This document shows positions 1 to 8,160 of a DNA stretch of 64,000 nt, one piece after another. The stretch is taken from positions 434,001 through 498,000 of the forward strand of contig NZ_PUGF01000001.1 of NCBI RefSeq assembly GCF_002976435.1, in the 5' to 3' direction. How positions within the stretch are numbered: the first letter of the stretch is position 1; each line of letters opens with the position of its first letter. The position numbers and the translations under genes are program-made. This DNA is from Solimicrobium silvestre (GTDB taxonomy: Bacteria; Pseudomonadota; Gammaproteobacteria; Burkholderiales; Burkholderiaceae_D). The notes beneath the pieces were generated by a model that saw only the letters and a list, made by a program, of their open reading frames with translations, was not told the DNA's origin and made no database searches.

Positions 1-1277
1 TCGGTAGTGGTACCAACCAGGCTCGCAATTTGCTTAAATGCGACCGCTACTTCGGTGAATTGGCGTGCTCCGGCATCAACCGCTTTTGCGCCACTCTCGG
101 TTGCCATCACGGTCGTATTCACAGCACTACGTACATCTTCTACTTGCGTGCGAATACCCTTGGTCGAATTTGCCACGCGGTCCGCCAGTTTGCGGATTTC
201 TTCTGCCACAACGGAGAAGCGCTTGCCCGCTTCACCTGCTCCGGTCGCCTCAATGGTTGCGTTGATGGCGAGAATATTGGTCTGCTCAGCCAGCTCGGAC
301 ACAATATCAAGCACCGCGCCAATTTCTTGCGATTTTCGCCCCAAATCCAACATGTGATTAACCACCTGATCAATCTGCCGCCGAACGCCAGAAATGGCGT
401 CCTGTCCTTTGTCCACAGTGCCTTCGCCGGCACGTGCCGCGCCGGCGGTCTGTTCAGCGATCTGCGCTACACGTTGCGCACTCTCTGCAATCTGGCGCGA
501 TGTCACACCCAATTCACTGATGGTGGTGCTGATCTCATTCATGGCACTGGCCTGCTCTTTGGCACCGGATGCCTGCTGGGTTGCCGCTGCCTGCAATTCC
601 GTCGATGAACTCTGCACATGGCCGACTGCGGCACCAAGTTGCGTCGCCAGTGATCGGGTAATCATAAAAGCAGTGATTACGACAAACACCAGACAGATCA
701 AGGTACCGACAAGAATAGTTACCTTAGCGGTGTTCACGGTTGATTCCGCCTCGGCAGCGCGTTTTTCCAGTAAATTACGTTCCTCCTGACTCAACTGCTC
801 GGACACCTTACGCAGATTGTCCATGTATATTTTTCCCTCATTGGTGAGCACAAGTTTCAACACGTCGTCGGAACGGCCGGCTTTTTTCAACATAATGGTG
901 CGACCCAACTCATCAAACTTGGAGGCAGTCAGCGACTCCATTTGATCAACCAACCTTTGCTGGTTGGAACTATCTACGGTCAAGGAACGCAATTCATTGA
1001 GCAATTTCGGAGCTGCAGCAACCGCCGTTGTGTATGGTTCAAGATAAGCCAGATCTCCCGTCAGCAAATAACCTCGCTGCCCGGTTTCGGCATCCTTCAT
1101 ATTGCTGAGGTATGTTGATATTTGTTCGATGACTTTATGTGTATGAGTCACCGAATAACTGGTGTCGATCAATGCATACGTACTCCAATATCCGACGATG
1201 CCGACAATAATCAAAAAAATGGAAGACACGGTAAAACCGAATGCAACTTTTCTTCCAAAAGTCCAGTTTCTATTCAT
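1..1277 (-). CDS. Methyl-accepting chemotaxis protein, CHASE3 type, WspA-like (3' end outside window)
   Basis: Reading the minus strand from an ATG at 1277 gives an open frame that never stops before base 1, so the C-terminus lies outside the window. The order is a short cytoplasmic tip, a first membrane helix (about residues 10-30), a periplasmic CHASE3-like helical domain with the motif [13 protein letters not shown], a second membrane helix (about 190-215), then directly the signalling coiled coil. I see no HAMP domain between the membrane and the coiled coil. The hairpin tip reads [20 protein letters not shown], the form common in alternative-function (non-flagellar) receptors. The ATG overlaps the stop of the upstream CheW gene as ATGA, so the two are translationally coupled. 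Role inferred: receptor of a Wsp-like array controlling a non-motility output. Confidence 0.93.
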   Translation of the reverse strand, partial: MNRNWTFGRKVAFGFTVSSIFLIIVGIVGYWSTYALIDTSYSVTHTHKVIEQISTYLSNMKDAETGQRGYLLTGDLAYLEPYTTAVAAAPKLLNELRSLTVDSSNQQRLVDQMESLTASKFDELGRTIMLKKAGRSDDVLKLVLTNEGKIYMDNLRKVSEQLSQEERNLLEKRAAEAESTVNTAKVTILVGTLICLVFVVITAFMITRSLATQLGAAVGHVQSSSTELQAAATQQASGAKEQASAMNEISTTISELGVTSRQIAESAQRVAQIAEQTAGAARAGEGTVDKGQDAISGVRRQIDQVVNHMLDLGRKSQEIGAVLDIVSELAEQTNILAINATIEATGAGEAGKRFSVVAEEIRKLADRVANSTKGIRTQVEDVRSAVNTTVMATESGAKAVDAGARQFTEVAVAFKQIASLVGTTT

Positions 1278-1861
1278 GATTCTTTTCTCCTTTGTTGAAG
1301 GGACAAATTCAATGACCGCTGTTTCGGCTCAAGTATTGGTGCAAGCAGTGATTGCAAATGAATAATTGGTCGGATTGCGTCGTCGGCACGCACGGCATCG
1401 TACCGATGAACGCGAGCATTATCTGGTATTGACACGGCTAACTGGGGTGCTGAAATGATGCTGCCCGGCTCCGCAGAGAAGTGGACTTCGAAGTGCTCAA
1501 AAGCCAGCGCCACCGGTTCACCCAAGCGTATCAATATCAACCAGCGCGGAGGTGTTTTGCACTTATAACCAAGTAGCGCGGCAAGATCATAGACTGGTGC
1601 AATCAAGCCACGGAATCCGGCCACGCCAAGTAAGGCTGGAACGGGCGATGGCATCGGCATGATACGGCGATCGGCATGCAGTCCGGCGATGTCGCTTACT
1701 CGAATTGCAAACGCATCGTCTCCGAGGCGAATACCCAAAAAGTTCAGAAGAGCCTCTTTTTGCACATGCGGTGCCTGCGCAAATCCAAGATCAAACTCGC
1801 GGCGCATGGCGAGCGCATCTGCACTCTTTGACGGTGAATTTGAGCGATAAGCTTGATTCAT
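1274..1861 (-). CDS. CheW-like coupling protein (WspB/WspD-like), 195 aa
   Basis: A 195-residue protein with one CheW/SH3-like domain from about residue 38, containing [20 protein letters not shown] and, further on, [20 protein letters not shown], the usual CheW pattern of a hydrophobic strand followed by a G-x-R-G loop and a P-V-(Y/F)-D-L strand. An N-terminal extension of about 35 residues is polar and probably disordered. CheW proteins bridge receptors to a CheA kinase. The start codon overlaps the stop of the CheR gene as ATGA, and its own stop overlaps the receptor start in the same way, which fixes both boundaries. It is the second CheW of the cluster, matching the two-CheW composition of Wsp-type systems. 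Confidence 0.88.
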   Translation of the reverse strand: MNQAYRSNSPSKSADALAMRREFDLGFAQAPHVQKEALLNFLGIRLGDDAFAIRVSDIAGLHADRRIMPMPSPVPALLGVAGFRGLIAPVYDLAALLGYKCKTPPRWLILIRLGEPVALAFEHFEVHFSAEPGSIISAPQLAVSIPDNARVHRYDAVRADDAIRPIIHLQSLLAPILEPKQRSLNLSLQQRRKES

Positions 1862-3372
1862 TTATTTTCTCCCAGAGCCGCTAGTTCTGCACGACACAAG
1901 GCTAATAACGCCTCGCGCTTGAATCCACCACCAAACAGCAATACCCGCGATGCATCCTCGTGCTGCAACAATAACAAAGCCAGCCCCAAATCCTTGCGTG
2001 CACTGTCATGTTCGCCCTGGCGGCGCGACACCAATCCTAGGTGCAGCCGTGGCATCGCAAACTTAGGATCAAGGTAAGTAGCAGTCTGGTCGTGTTCAAC
2101 AGCACCATCAAGATCTCCAGCGCCTTCCCGGCACAGCGCCAGCACGTAATGTGCGCCCGCATTGAACTCATCACACTTCAGCAATTCTTCACATACCACT
2201 TCTGCTTCCGCCAGTGCGCCGCTATGAATAAGCGAAACAGCCTTTAGCAGTAATACATCAGGATCATGCGCATGCTGAACCGGCAAATTGCCAATCTGAT
2301 CTAGCGAACGATCATAGCGTTCGCTGTGCAAACTTTCGAGTACACGATGCAAATCGGGCATCGGGCGATCGCCGACATAAATTGCGTTATCAAACATCGC
2401 CACCTCTACAGCAGGAGTCAATGCCTGAATGCGATCTGAGGCGCGTTGAATCGCCTCTATCCAGCTAGTGTCAGCGGATAACGATGCCGCCGGTTTCCAG
2501 CGAACCCTAGGTTGCAATTGAGGAAGCCGAACATGCGATGAAACAATGTGCTCTTTTCGCTGGTAATAAAAAGTGTCATGGGAGTGACGAAGATGAAAAT
2601 CGTTTGAAATACCGCGCAAGGTTTCTGCGTGACCAAGGAACAAGTATCCGCCTGGTGCCATGGCCCGCGCAATACGATCCACGGCAGCCTGTGCCTGATC
2701 ATTACTGAAGTACATCAGCACGTTGCGGCAAAACACAACATCGAATCGCGCTGGCGACCAGAAGTCGGCGCCGTCTTGGGTCAAATTACGCGACTCGAAA
2801 ACTACCGATTTTCGAATCGCATCGTTCAGGTTAAAGGCATCGCCACCAACCTTGAACCAGCGTTTCTTCAATTCGTCGGACAGATCGCGCAATGACCAAT
2901 TTGAATAGCGTGCCTGCGCGGCTTTTTGCAGCATTGCCGGATTCAAGTCAAATGCAGTGATTGAGATACGATCCGCCGCATAGGAACAATGCTCGCGTAC
3001 GGTAATCGCCAAGGAATACGGCTCTTCACCAGAGGCGCAGCCAGCCGACAATACCTCGATATTGCGATTACCGTCATGCACGGCAAGACGTTCTGGCAGT
3101 GCGACTTCGGCGAACGCATTGAATTGATCGATGTTACGTAGAAAATACGTCTCCGTTACCGTGAGTTCACGTGCCAACAGGCGTATTTCCTCGCTCGAAC
3201 GAGTGTCAAGACTATCAATGTATGGGGTATGCTCCATGCCATTGGCAAGCATGCGACTATGCAAAACCTTGGCAAGTATGTCGAATTTTGATTCGTCAAA
3301 ATTTAGCCCCATCAGTTCAACAATTTTGGTGCGAAAGCGCGAGATTTCCTGTGCACTGGGAAGTAGCATCAT
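1858..3372 (-). CDS. CheR-type protein methyltransferase with C-terminal TPR region (WspC-like)
   Basis: SAM-dependent glutamate methyltransferase that would methylate the receptor. The N-terminal all-helical CheR domain is followed by the methyltransferase core with the SAM motif SAGCASGEEPYSLAI and the DVVFCRNVLMYF motif, both intact. From about residue 330 a helical tail (DPDVLLLKAVSLIHSG, then GAHYVLALCREGAGDLDGAV) has tetratricopeptide repeat character, the WspC architecture. The ATG at 3372 is preferred to a codon 33 bases upstream because it forms an ATGA overlap with the stop of the preceding CheW gene and has AGGA nine bases upstream. This gives about 504 residues. Neighbours on both sides are CheW genes. 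Confidence 0.92.
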   Translation of the reverse strand: MMLLPSAQEISRFRTKIVELMGLNFDESKFDILAKVLHSRMLANGMEHTPYIDSLDTRSSEEIRLLARELTVTETYFLRNIDQFNAFAEVALPERLAVHDGNRNIEVLSAGCASGEEPYSLAITVREHCSYAADRISITAFDLNPAMLQKAAQARYSNWSLRDLSDELKKRWFKVGGDAFNLNDAIRKSVVFESRNLTQDGADFWSPARFDVVFCRNVLMYFSNDQAQAAVDRIARAMAPGGYLFLGHAETLRGISNDFHLRHSHDTFYYQRKEHIVSSHVRLPQLQPRVRWKPAASLSADTSWIEAIQRASDRIQALTPAVEVAMFDNAIYVGDRPMPDLHRVLESLHSERYDRSLDQIGNLPVQHAHDPDVLLLKAVSLIHSGALAEAEVVCEELLKCDEFNAGAHYVLALCREGAGDLDGAVEHDQTATYLDPKFAMPRLHLGLVSRRQGEHDSARKDLGLALLLLQHEDASRVLLFGGGFKREALLALCRAELAALGENK

Positions 3373-3839
3373 GTCGACATTCCTCGCGCATCCAGAACCT
3401 GCCAAACGGATTCCGGAATAACACGCGATGCCTCCAGCACCAGAAATAAGTTGGAATCCAACGTCCCGATCGCCGCCACAATACTCCTATCGGCTTCACC
3501 TAACAGCGGCGGAAGACCATCAATTACATCAGCCGCAAGCTGGCTCACGCCGACCACGCTACCGACCGCAAAGGCAACCAGACGATTGCCAAGCCGTACT
3601 GTCACATAGCGTGTTACTCCCGTGTCAGTTGCCCCACCCAACAACCCAGCTAAATTCACCACCGGCACCGCCACGCCACGTATGATCGACACGCCGAACA
3701 TAAACGGCAGCATGTCAGGAAAAACTTCAACAGGAAGCGCACGCATCGTTTCCGCAACGTGCTCTAGCGGAAATCCGCATGACTGCACGCCGCTGCGGCA
3801 AATCAAAAATGGACTAAATAAAGCAATGCTACTGGTCAT
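3369..3839 (-). CDS. CheW-like coupling protein, 156 aa
   Basis: Single-domain CheW-like protein. Visible features are an N-terminal strand (FLICRSGVQSCGFPLEHVAE), then FMFGVSIIRGVAVPVVNLAG, which is the CheW G-x-R-G-x-x-x-P-V-V-N-L loop. The length equals the bare domain. A strong ribosome binding site (GGAGG) sits just before the ATG at 3839. It follows the c-di-GMP protein gene after an 84-base gap, and its stop overlaps the start of cheR. Together with the 195-residue CheW at 1274-1861 it would couple the receptor to a CheA kinase that is not in this window. Confidence 0.88.
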   Translation of the reverse strand: MTSSIALFSPFLICRSGVQSCGFPLEHVAETMRALPVEVFPDMLPFMFGVSIIRGVAVPVVNLAGLLGGATDTGVTRYVTVRLGNRLVAFAVGSVVGVSQLAADVIDGLPPLLGEADRSIVAAIGTLDSNLFLVLEASRVIPESVWQVLDARGMST

Positions 3840-3923
3840 TGTTACCTCCGAATTTACTTGCAGAGTAATTAAATGGTCTACGTTTTCCGTTCGTCGCTGT
3901 TCATCTTCATGCGCTTTACCTAT

Positions 3924-6560
3924 CTACGCCATTGGCCTATACCTTCTGAATGCATCCAGAATATTTTGCCTGATCAGTTCGTCATCCCACGGCTTGGTCA
4001 AAAAGCGATAAATTTCACCGCTATTAATCGCTTCCAGCACAGATTGCAATTCCGTATAGCCAGTTAAAATAATGCGCATGGTATCCGGGTACAACTTTGC
4101 AGTAATTGAAAAAAATTCAGCGCCCGTCATCTCGGACATCAGTTGTTCACACAAAATAACTTGGACTGGATTGGTCGCTAAAACTTCCAGCGCTTCGCGC
4201 CCGCCCAACGCCGTTAAAATGCGATACCCCTGCCCGCGCAAAGTACGTGTCAACGCGGAAAGGATGAAGGAGTCGCTATCAACCAACAGCAGAGTCTGAT
4301 CCTGGGTATCCACCGATGGCTCAATATGCTTTCTGGTGTGCAGCATCATCCCGAACTCATCTGCCGTTACTGGAGGGCTGAAGAAATAGCCTTGGATCTG
4401 ATCGCAGTGTCTGGCACGCAAAAATTTGAGCTGTGCCTCGGTCTCAACTCCTTCGGCGACAACATTCATGTGTAAATTGTGAGCCATGGCGATGATCGCC
4501 AAGGCGATGGCCGCATCTTCCGGATTGCGGGTGATGTCGGTCACGAAGGCGCGATCTATCTTTACGGTATCAAAAGGGAAACGCTTCAAGTACGCAAGTG
4601 AAGAATAGCCTGTGCCGAAGTCATCCAGAGACAGATGTAATCCATGCTGATGAAACGAGCGCATGATTGTTTCCGCCTCCTGCAAATTTTGCATAACCAA
4701 TGACTCGGTCAGTTCCAATTCCAGCTCATTCGGTTCCAGCTTATATTCGGACAAGGCATCCCGCACAATCTGTAAAACGTTACCTTGCCTGAATTGCAGT
4801 GCCGACAAATTCAAGGCGACTGGCACAATAGGAATTCGGTCACGTTTCCATGTGGCCTGCTGGGCACATACCGCCTGAATTACCCAAGTACCGATTGGAA
4901 CAATCAGCCCGGTTTCTTCCGCTAACGGAATAAATTCGACGGGAGGCACCATACCGCGCTCAGGGTGTTTCCAACGAATTAAGGCTTCCGCGCCGACGAT
5001 TTTGCCCGTATCTAAATCCACCTTGGGCTGGTAATACATCACAAACTGATTGTTATCCAAAGCGAGTTTGAGCATGTTCTCCAGTTCGATTTTTTCGGCG
5101 ATTTTTGCGTTATGTTCCGGCGAATAATACGAATACAACGACTTGGTAAATTTGGCTTGCTTAAGTGCCGTTTCCGCGTTCTTGAATAATGCTTCCGTAT
5201 TTTCAGCATCAGTCGGGTAAATCGCAATCCCGAGTCGCGGCGATACGGTAAAGCTTTTCCCATCAATATTGAATGGCTTGGCTAACATGATCAGAATCTG
5301 ATCGCACAATTTGGTGACATCGCCGCTGTTTGCTTCGACGCCTAGTAACGCAAAATTATCTGCGCCGATGCGTGCAGCACTACAGGAATGCAACGATCCT
5401 TCGTCGAGATATTGGGCTACGGTGATGAGCACTTTATCGCCGATATGGCGTCCATATGTGTCGTTCAATTCTTTGAATCGATTCAGGTTGAGAATAATGA
5501 CAAAAACTTTGCTTTTCTCGAACCATGCAGATTGGATCAATTGATCGAGTCGATCCAGGAACAGCGTCGTATTCGGCAATCCGGTCAGCTCATCGTAGTA
5601 GGCAAGAAAACTAGCCCGTTTCCCGTTTTCAATCGCTTGCAAGGCGAATGAAATATCGCCTGCTAATTCGCTCAACAGCTTGATTTCCTCTTCATCAAAA
5701 CAATTTAACTCACGCGCATAAAGAACCACGACGCCAGCAATTTTGTTGTTGCCAGTCAGCGGCAGAGCAATGAGGGAAAGGTAGCCCCGGCTTAACGCGT
5801 CGCGGCATGTTGCGCTGGTTGAAGTCGCGCTTCGGACGTCATTAAAGATACAGGTCTGGCCTGTTTTCAGAACCTGGCTAGAAATCTCTATACTGTCGGG
5901 TGACTTGCCTACTGACGGTTGCAATGTGGCGATCAACTGATCCGACTCAATGCCCTGGCTGGCAGCAATACTCAACGCCGCATTATCCTGCGCCAAACCT
6001 ATCCATGCGATACCAAATCCGCCGTGATCAACCGCAATGCGGCATGCTTCCTCCATCAATGCATGTGATTCACGAATACGTACAATCGCCGAATTAGTTC
6101 CACTCAACACCGCCAATATGCGGCTTAAACGTGCTGTCTTGGTGCGTTCAATTTCAAGCTGTTTAACGTAAAGTTCAAGCGTCGTGGCGCGCACCAATGA
6201 CAAATGGGTTGCCACGCGTGCGCGCACAATAGCGGGCGAAACCGGCTTGATGATGTAATCAACACCACCACACAAAAATCCGGTGGTTTCGTCACCAACA
6301 TCACTTAGAGCGGAAATGAAGATCACTGGCGTATTCTCGGTGAGCGGGTCAGCCTTGATCATCTTGCAAACGGTGTAGCCATCCATGTCTGGCATTTGAA
6401 CATCCAGGAGGATTAATGCCGGTAGATGTTTTTTTACAGCAGCCAAACCTTCAGTGCCGTTACGTGCGAAAACCAGAGAATAGTCATTCCCGAGGATTTG
6501 CTTTAAGGTCGCCAAATTACTTGGCTCATCGTCGATGATGAGAATCGTGATGGTATTTAT
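3924..6560 (-). CDS. REC-GAF-GGDEF(degenerate)-EAL-REC c-di-GMP phosphodiesterase-like response regulator
   Basis: About 878 residues. An N-terminal receiver has the acidic pair DD and phospho-acceptor in LILLDVQMPDMDG. Next come a GAF-like domain (about 150-300), a GGDEF domain whose signature reads RIGADNF instead of GGDEF, a complete EAL domain (EALIRW, NLSALQF, ELTES, DDFGTGYSSL, KIDRAF, EGVE, QGY), and a C-terminal RpfG-like receiver in which the acceptor position is Glu (VILCEQLMSEM). The EAL residues predict c-di-GMP hydrolysis, while the cyclase half looks inactive. Start: TTG at 6515 would delete the DD pair. Extending upstream gives a normal N-terminus beginning at an ATA codon (6558-6560), six bases after a GAGGGAG ribosome binding site, with an in-frame stop just upstream; the first acceptor is then Asp53, as usual. 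First gene of the chemosensory operon. Confidence 0.9.
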   Translation of the reverse strand: MNTITILIIDDEPSNLATLKQILGNDYSLVFARNGTEGLAAVKKHLPALILLDVQMPDMDGYTVCKMIKADPLTENTPVIFISALSDVGDETTGFLCGGVDYIIKPVSPAIVRARVATHLSLVRATTLELYVKQLEIERTKTARLSRILAVLSGTNSAIVRIRESHALMEEACRIAVDHGGFGIAWIGLAQDNAALSIAASQGIESDQLIATLQPSVGKSPDSIEISSQVLKTGQTCIFNDVRSATSTSATCRDALSRGYLSLIALPLTGNNKIAGVVVLYARELNCFDEEEIKLLSELAGDISFALQAIENGKRASFLAYYDELTGLPNTTLFLDRLDQLIQSAWFEKSKVFVIILNLNRFKELNDTYGRHIGDKVLITVAQYLDEGSLHSCSAARIGADNFALLGVEANSGDVTKLCDQILIMLAKPFNIDGKSFTVSPRLGIAIYPTDAENTEALFKNAETALKQAKFTKSLYSYYSPEHNAKIAEKIELENMLKLALDNNQFVMYYQPKVDLDTGKIVGAEALIRWKHPERGMVPPVEFIPLAEETGLIVPIGTWVIQAVCAQQATWKRDRIPIVPVALNLSALQFRQGNVLQIVRDALSEYKLEPNELELELTESLVMQNLQEAETIMRSFHQHGLHLSLDDFGTGYSSLAYLKRFPFDTVKIDRAFVTDITRNPEDAAIALAIIAMAHNLHMNVVAEGVETEAQLKFLRARHCDQIQGYFFSPPVTADEFGMMLHTRKHIEPSVDTQDQTLLLVDSDSFILSALTRTLRGQGYRILTALGGREALEVLATNPVQVILCEQLMSEMTGAEFFSITAKLYPDTMRIILTGYTELQSVLEAINSGEIYRFLTKPWDDELIRQNILDAFRRYRPMA

Positions 6561-7245
6561 AAATTACTCCCTCAAATTAATTGCCATTGAGGATGCAAAT
6601 TGGCAAACTAAGGTTTTCGCGCCCCGAAAATCGAAACTCTTGAGTTGCCTCAGCAGCTCATCGCGCGAATAGGAAGTGATCATTAGTACAATCCGTCTTT
6701 AAATGCTTAACATAGTGCTATTGCCTTATTCAGGCCGCCCAAGCAATTTCCAATCGACAAAAAACACCGCATAGTGACCCTGAACAGAAATTCACCCGCC
6801 GAGCCAGATCGCTTTATCCATTCTAGTAGCTGATTTAATAAAGGGAAGCACCTGTTCATCAAATTTATCAAATCATGATGCAGTGCAATGGTGTTGCTGA
6901 TATTTCATCCTTATATAAAAATTACCCAGTAATCACATGCCAATTATGCAAACACAGTTTAAAGATTAAATTAGCTAGATTTTTTGAATACTCTAGCTGT
7001 GCACAGTCCTGTAAAGTTTCTTAGAGTCTATACAGGCATCGGAATATTGCTATGCCCTAAATAGGGCATTTGCATCGGATTTTGTTAAATGTTGGTTGGA
7101 TTTAATTGGCAAATAATTACAATTTTTACGACATGCGATATCTTTAAGGCATATATCTTTTAAGGCTCGTTTTTTCAAACGTTGGATTTTAATATTTTGC
7201 GACTGAGCTGGCGCTCGACGAGCAAATGATTAAATTACCGTTATC
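6561..7245. other. Intergenic region, AT-rich, no gene seen
   Basis: About 685 bases between the start of the minus-strand signalling operon and a small plus-strand gene. The base composition is strongly AT-rich compared with the flanking genes and every frame is interrupted. The operon promoter must lie here, but I cannot assign -35/-10 boxes with confidence. A short imperfect direct repeat (ATATCTTT followed by AAGGC) occurs twice near 7138-7165. Confidence 0.6.
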
Positions 7246-7551
7246 ATGACCAGCATCGATCAGCAACACACACAACAACTTCGTCCACTTATCACTCACC
7301 TCGCCGTCGACACGATTGACGCCTATACACAGGCTCGTGACATCGTCAGAGATTTTTCGGCTATTTTTGAAGTACTCGATCATCTTGCCCTGACAGATTT
7401 TTCCAATGAGCGCATTGCACCCATCTTATTCCGAGCAGGATTTTGTCACGCGACGGAACGGCTCAAATTCATTGACGAAAGAATCACCGACGCTTATAAG
7501 ACGCTTGATGATCTGAAGACGGACAGCAGTCACACTTTCCATGCCAAATAG
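7246..7551 (+). CDS. Small hypothetical protein, 101 aa
   Basis: Open frame of 101 codons with a codon pattern like the neighbouring real genes. The product is predicted to be soluble and mostly helical, with no signal peptide or membrane helix. A His- and Gln-rich start (MTSIDQQHTQQLRPL) is followed by amphipathic helices around TIDAYTQARDIVRDF and ERLKFIDERITDAYKTLDDL. I do not recognise the family. The ribosome binding site before the ATG is weak. It stands alone between two AT-rich gaps, so it is either a monocistronic gene or, less likely, a chance ORF. Confidence 0.5.
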   Translation: MTSIDQQHTQQLRPLITHLAVDTIDAYTQARDIVRDFSAIFEVLDHLALTDFSNERIAPILFRAGFCHATERLKFIDERITDAYKTLDDLKTDSSHTFHAK

Positions 7552-7668
7552 TGATGTAAATTAAAACCTAGGTTCACTTAGTGTTGGTTTCCATGAATTC
7601 GCTAAGACGTGAGCTTGCAGTTGCTTTTACGTTGGCGTTGCTTTTTATTCTGGCGTAGCTGGATGGAT

Positions 7669-7720
7669 TGATGCATCAAACAGATTGAATAAATGAATAT
7701 TTAATCAGGTTGATGCATCA
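7669..7720. repeat. Imperfect 23-bp inverted repeat (long hairpin)
   Basis: The left arm 7669-7691 and right arm 7698-7720 match at 20 of 23 positions when folded, with a six-base loop. Each arm contains TGATGCATCA, itself part of the 12-base palindrome TTGATGCATCAA at 7668-7679. It lies about 120 bases after the small gene ending at 7551. No T-tract follows, so it is not an obvious terminator. Confidence 0.55.
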
Positions 7721-7879
7721 CACATCTTCAGTTAGTTGCGGTCATTCAATAGCCTGATTAAACAAGTCGAAAGATCAACTCAATGCATTCCACTGGTCAC
7801 TAATAATCATGCGCAAATTGTTAGAGATCATCGCACTGCAATGTTAACTTGATGGCTATTGCTTCAAGACGTCAAAACT

Positions 7880-8014
7880 CTATTCCTCATCCTCATTGCG
7901 CATCGGATAACCACCTAAATCCAACACCCATTCGACCGCTTCCACCTCAAACCAGTCCATAAACATGTCCAACGTGCGGAACTTCGGTCAGGTATCGTGG
8001 ATATACAAAAACAT
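7880..8014 (-). pseudogene. Small ORF broken by an in-frame TGA (44 codons)
   Basis: On the minus strand an ATG at 8014 follows a GGAGG ribosome binding site. The frame reads MFLYIHDT, then a TGA at 7988-7990, then continues open for 35 codons (PKFRTLDMFMDWFEVEAVEW and onward to MRNEDEE) to a TAG at 7880. The continuation is acidic and Trp-rich and looks like real protein sequence, so I read this as a small gene inactivated by one nonsense change. A truncated eight-residue peptide or readthrough of TGA are alternatives. I do not recognise the family. It is transcribed divergently from the nucleotidyltransferase gene. Confidence 0.4.
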
Positions 8015-8058
8015 ATGCTGCCTCCGATTTGGTTCTTTCTCCAATTTAATTTATTTAA

Positions 8059-8146
8059 ATTCTTGCCACATATTTTTTAATTTTATGTGGCAAAACCTCA
8101 TCGAATAGATTATTCTTGCCACATATTTTTTAATTTTATGTGGCAA
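8059..8146. promoter_or_regulatory. Two identical 35-bp direct repeats, each a 10-bp palindrome, before the nucleotidyltransferase gene
   Basis: The same 35 bases occur at 8059-8093 and 8112-8146 without a mismatch, a period of 53 bp. Within each copy TTGCCACATA and TATGTGGCAA form a perfect 10-bp inverted repeat around an 11-base AT-rich centre (8063-8093 and 8116-8146). The second copy ends 14 bases before the ATG of the downstream gene and abuts its ribosome binding site (GGAG). The position suits a pair of operator sites or two RNA hairpins in the leader. Whether the gene's own product binds them is unknown. Confidence 0.7.
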
Positions 8147-8160
8147 TTTAGGAGTTACAA

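Noticed and set aside
30-789. Plus-strand ORFs opposite the receptor gene
   Set aside because: They mirror the minus-strand receptor reading frame, have no ribosome binding sites and no recognisable protein features.
7189-7383. Minus-strand 64-codon ORF over the small hypothetical gene
   Set aside because: It overlaps a better coding frame, starts without a ribosome binding site and has no recognisable features.
7980-8000. Selenocysteine at the TGA of the small ORF
   Set aside because: No selenocysteine insertion hairpin could be seen right after the TGA and no such family is known to me; a nonsense mutation is simpler.
8059-8146. A two-repeat CRISPR array
   Set aside because: Only two copies, an 18-base gap, an internal palindrome of operator type and no cas gene nearby.
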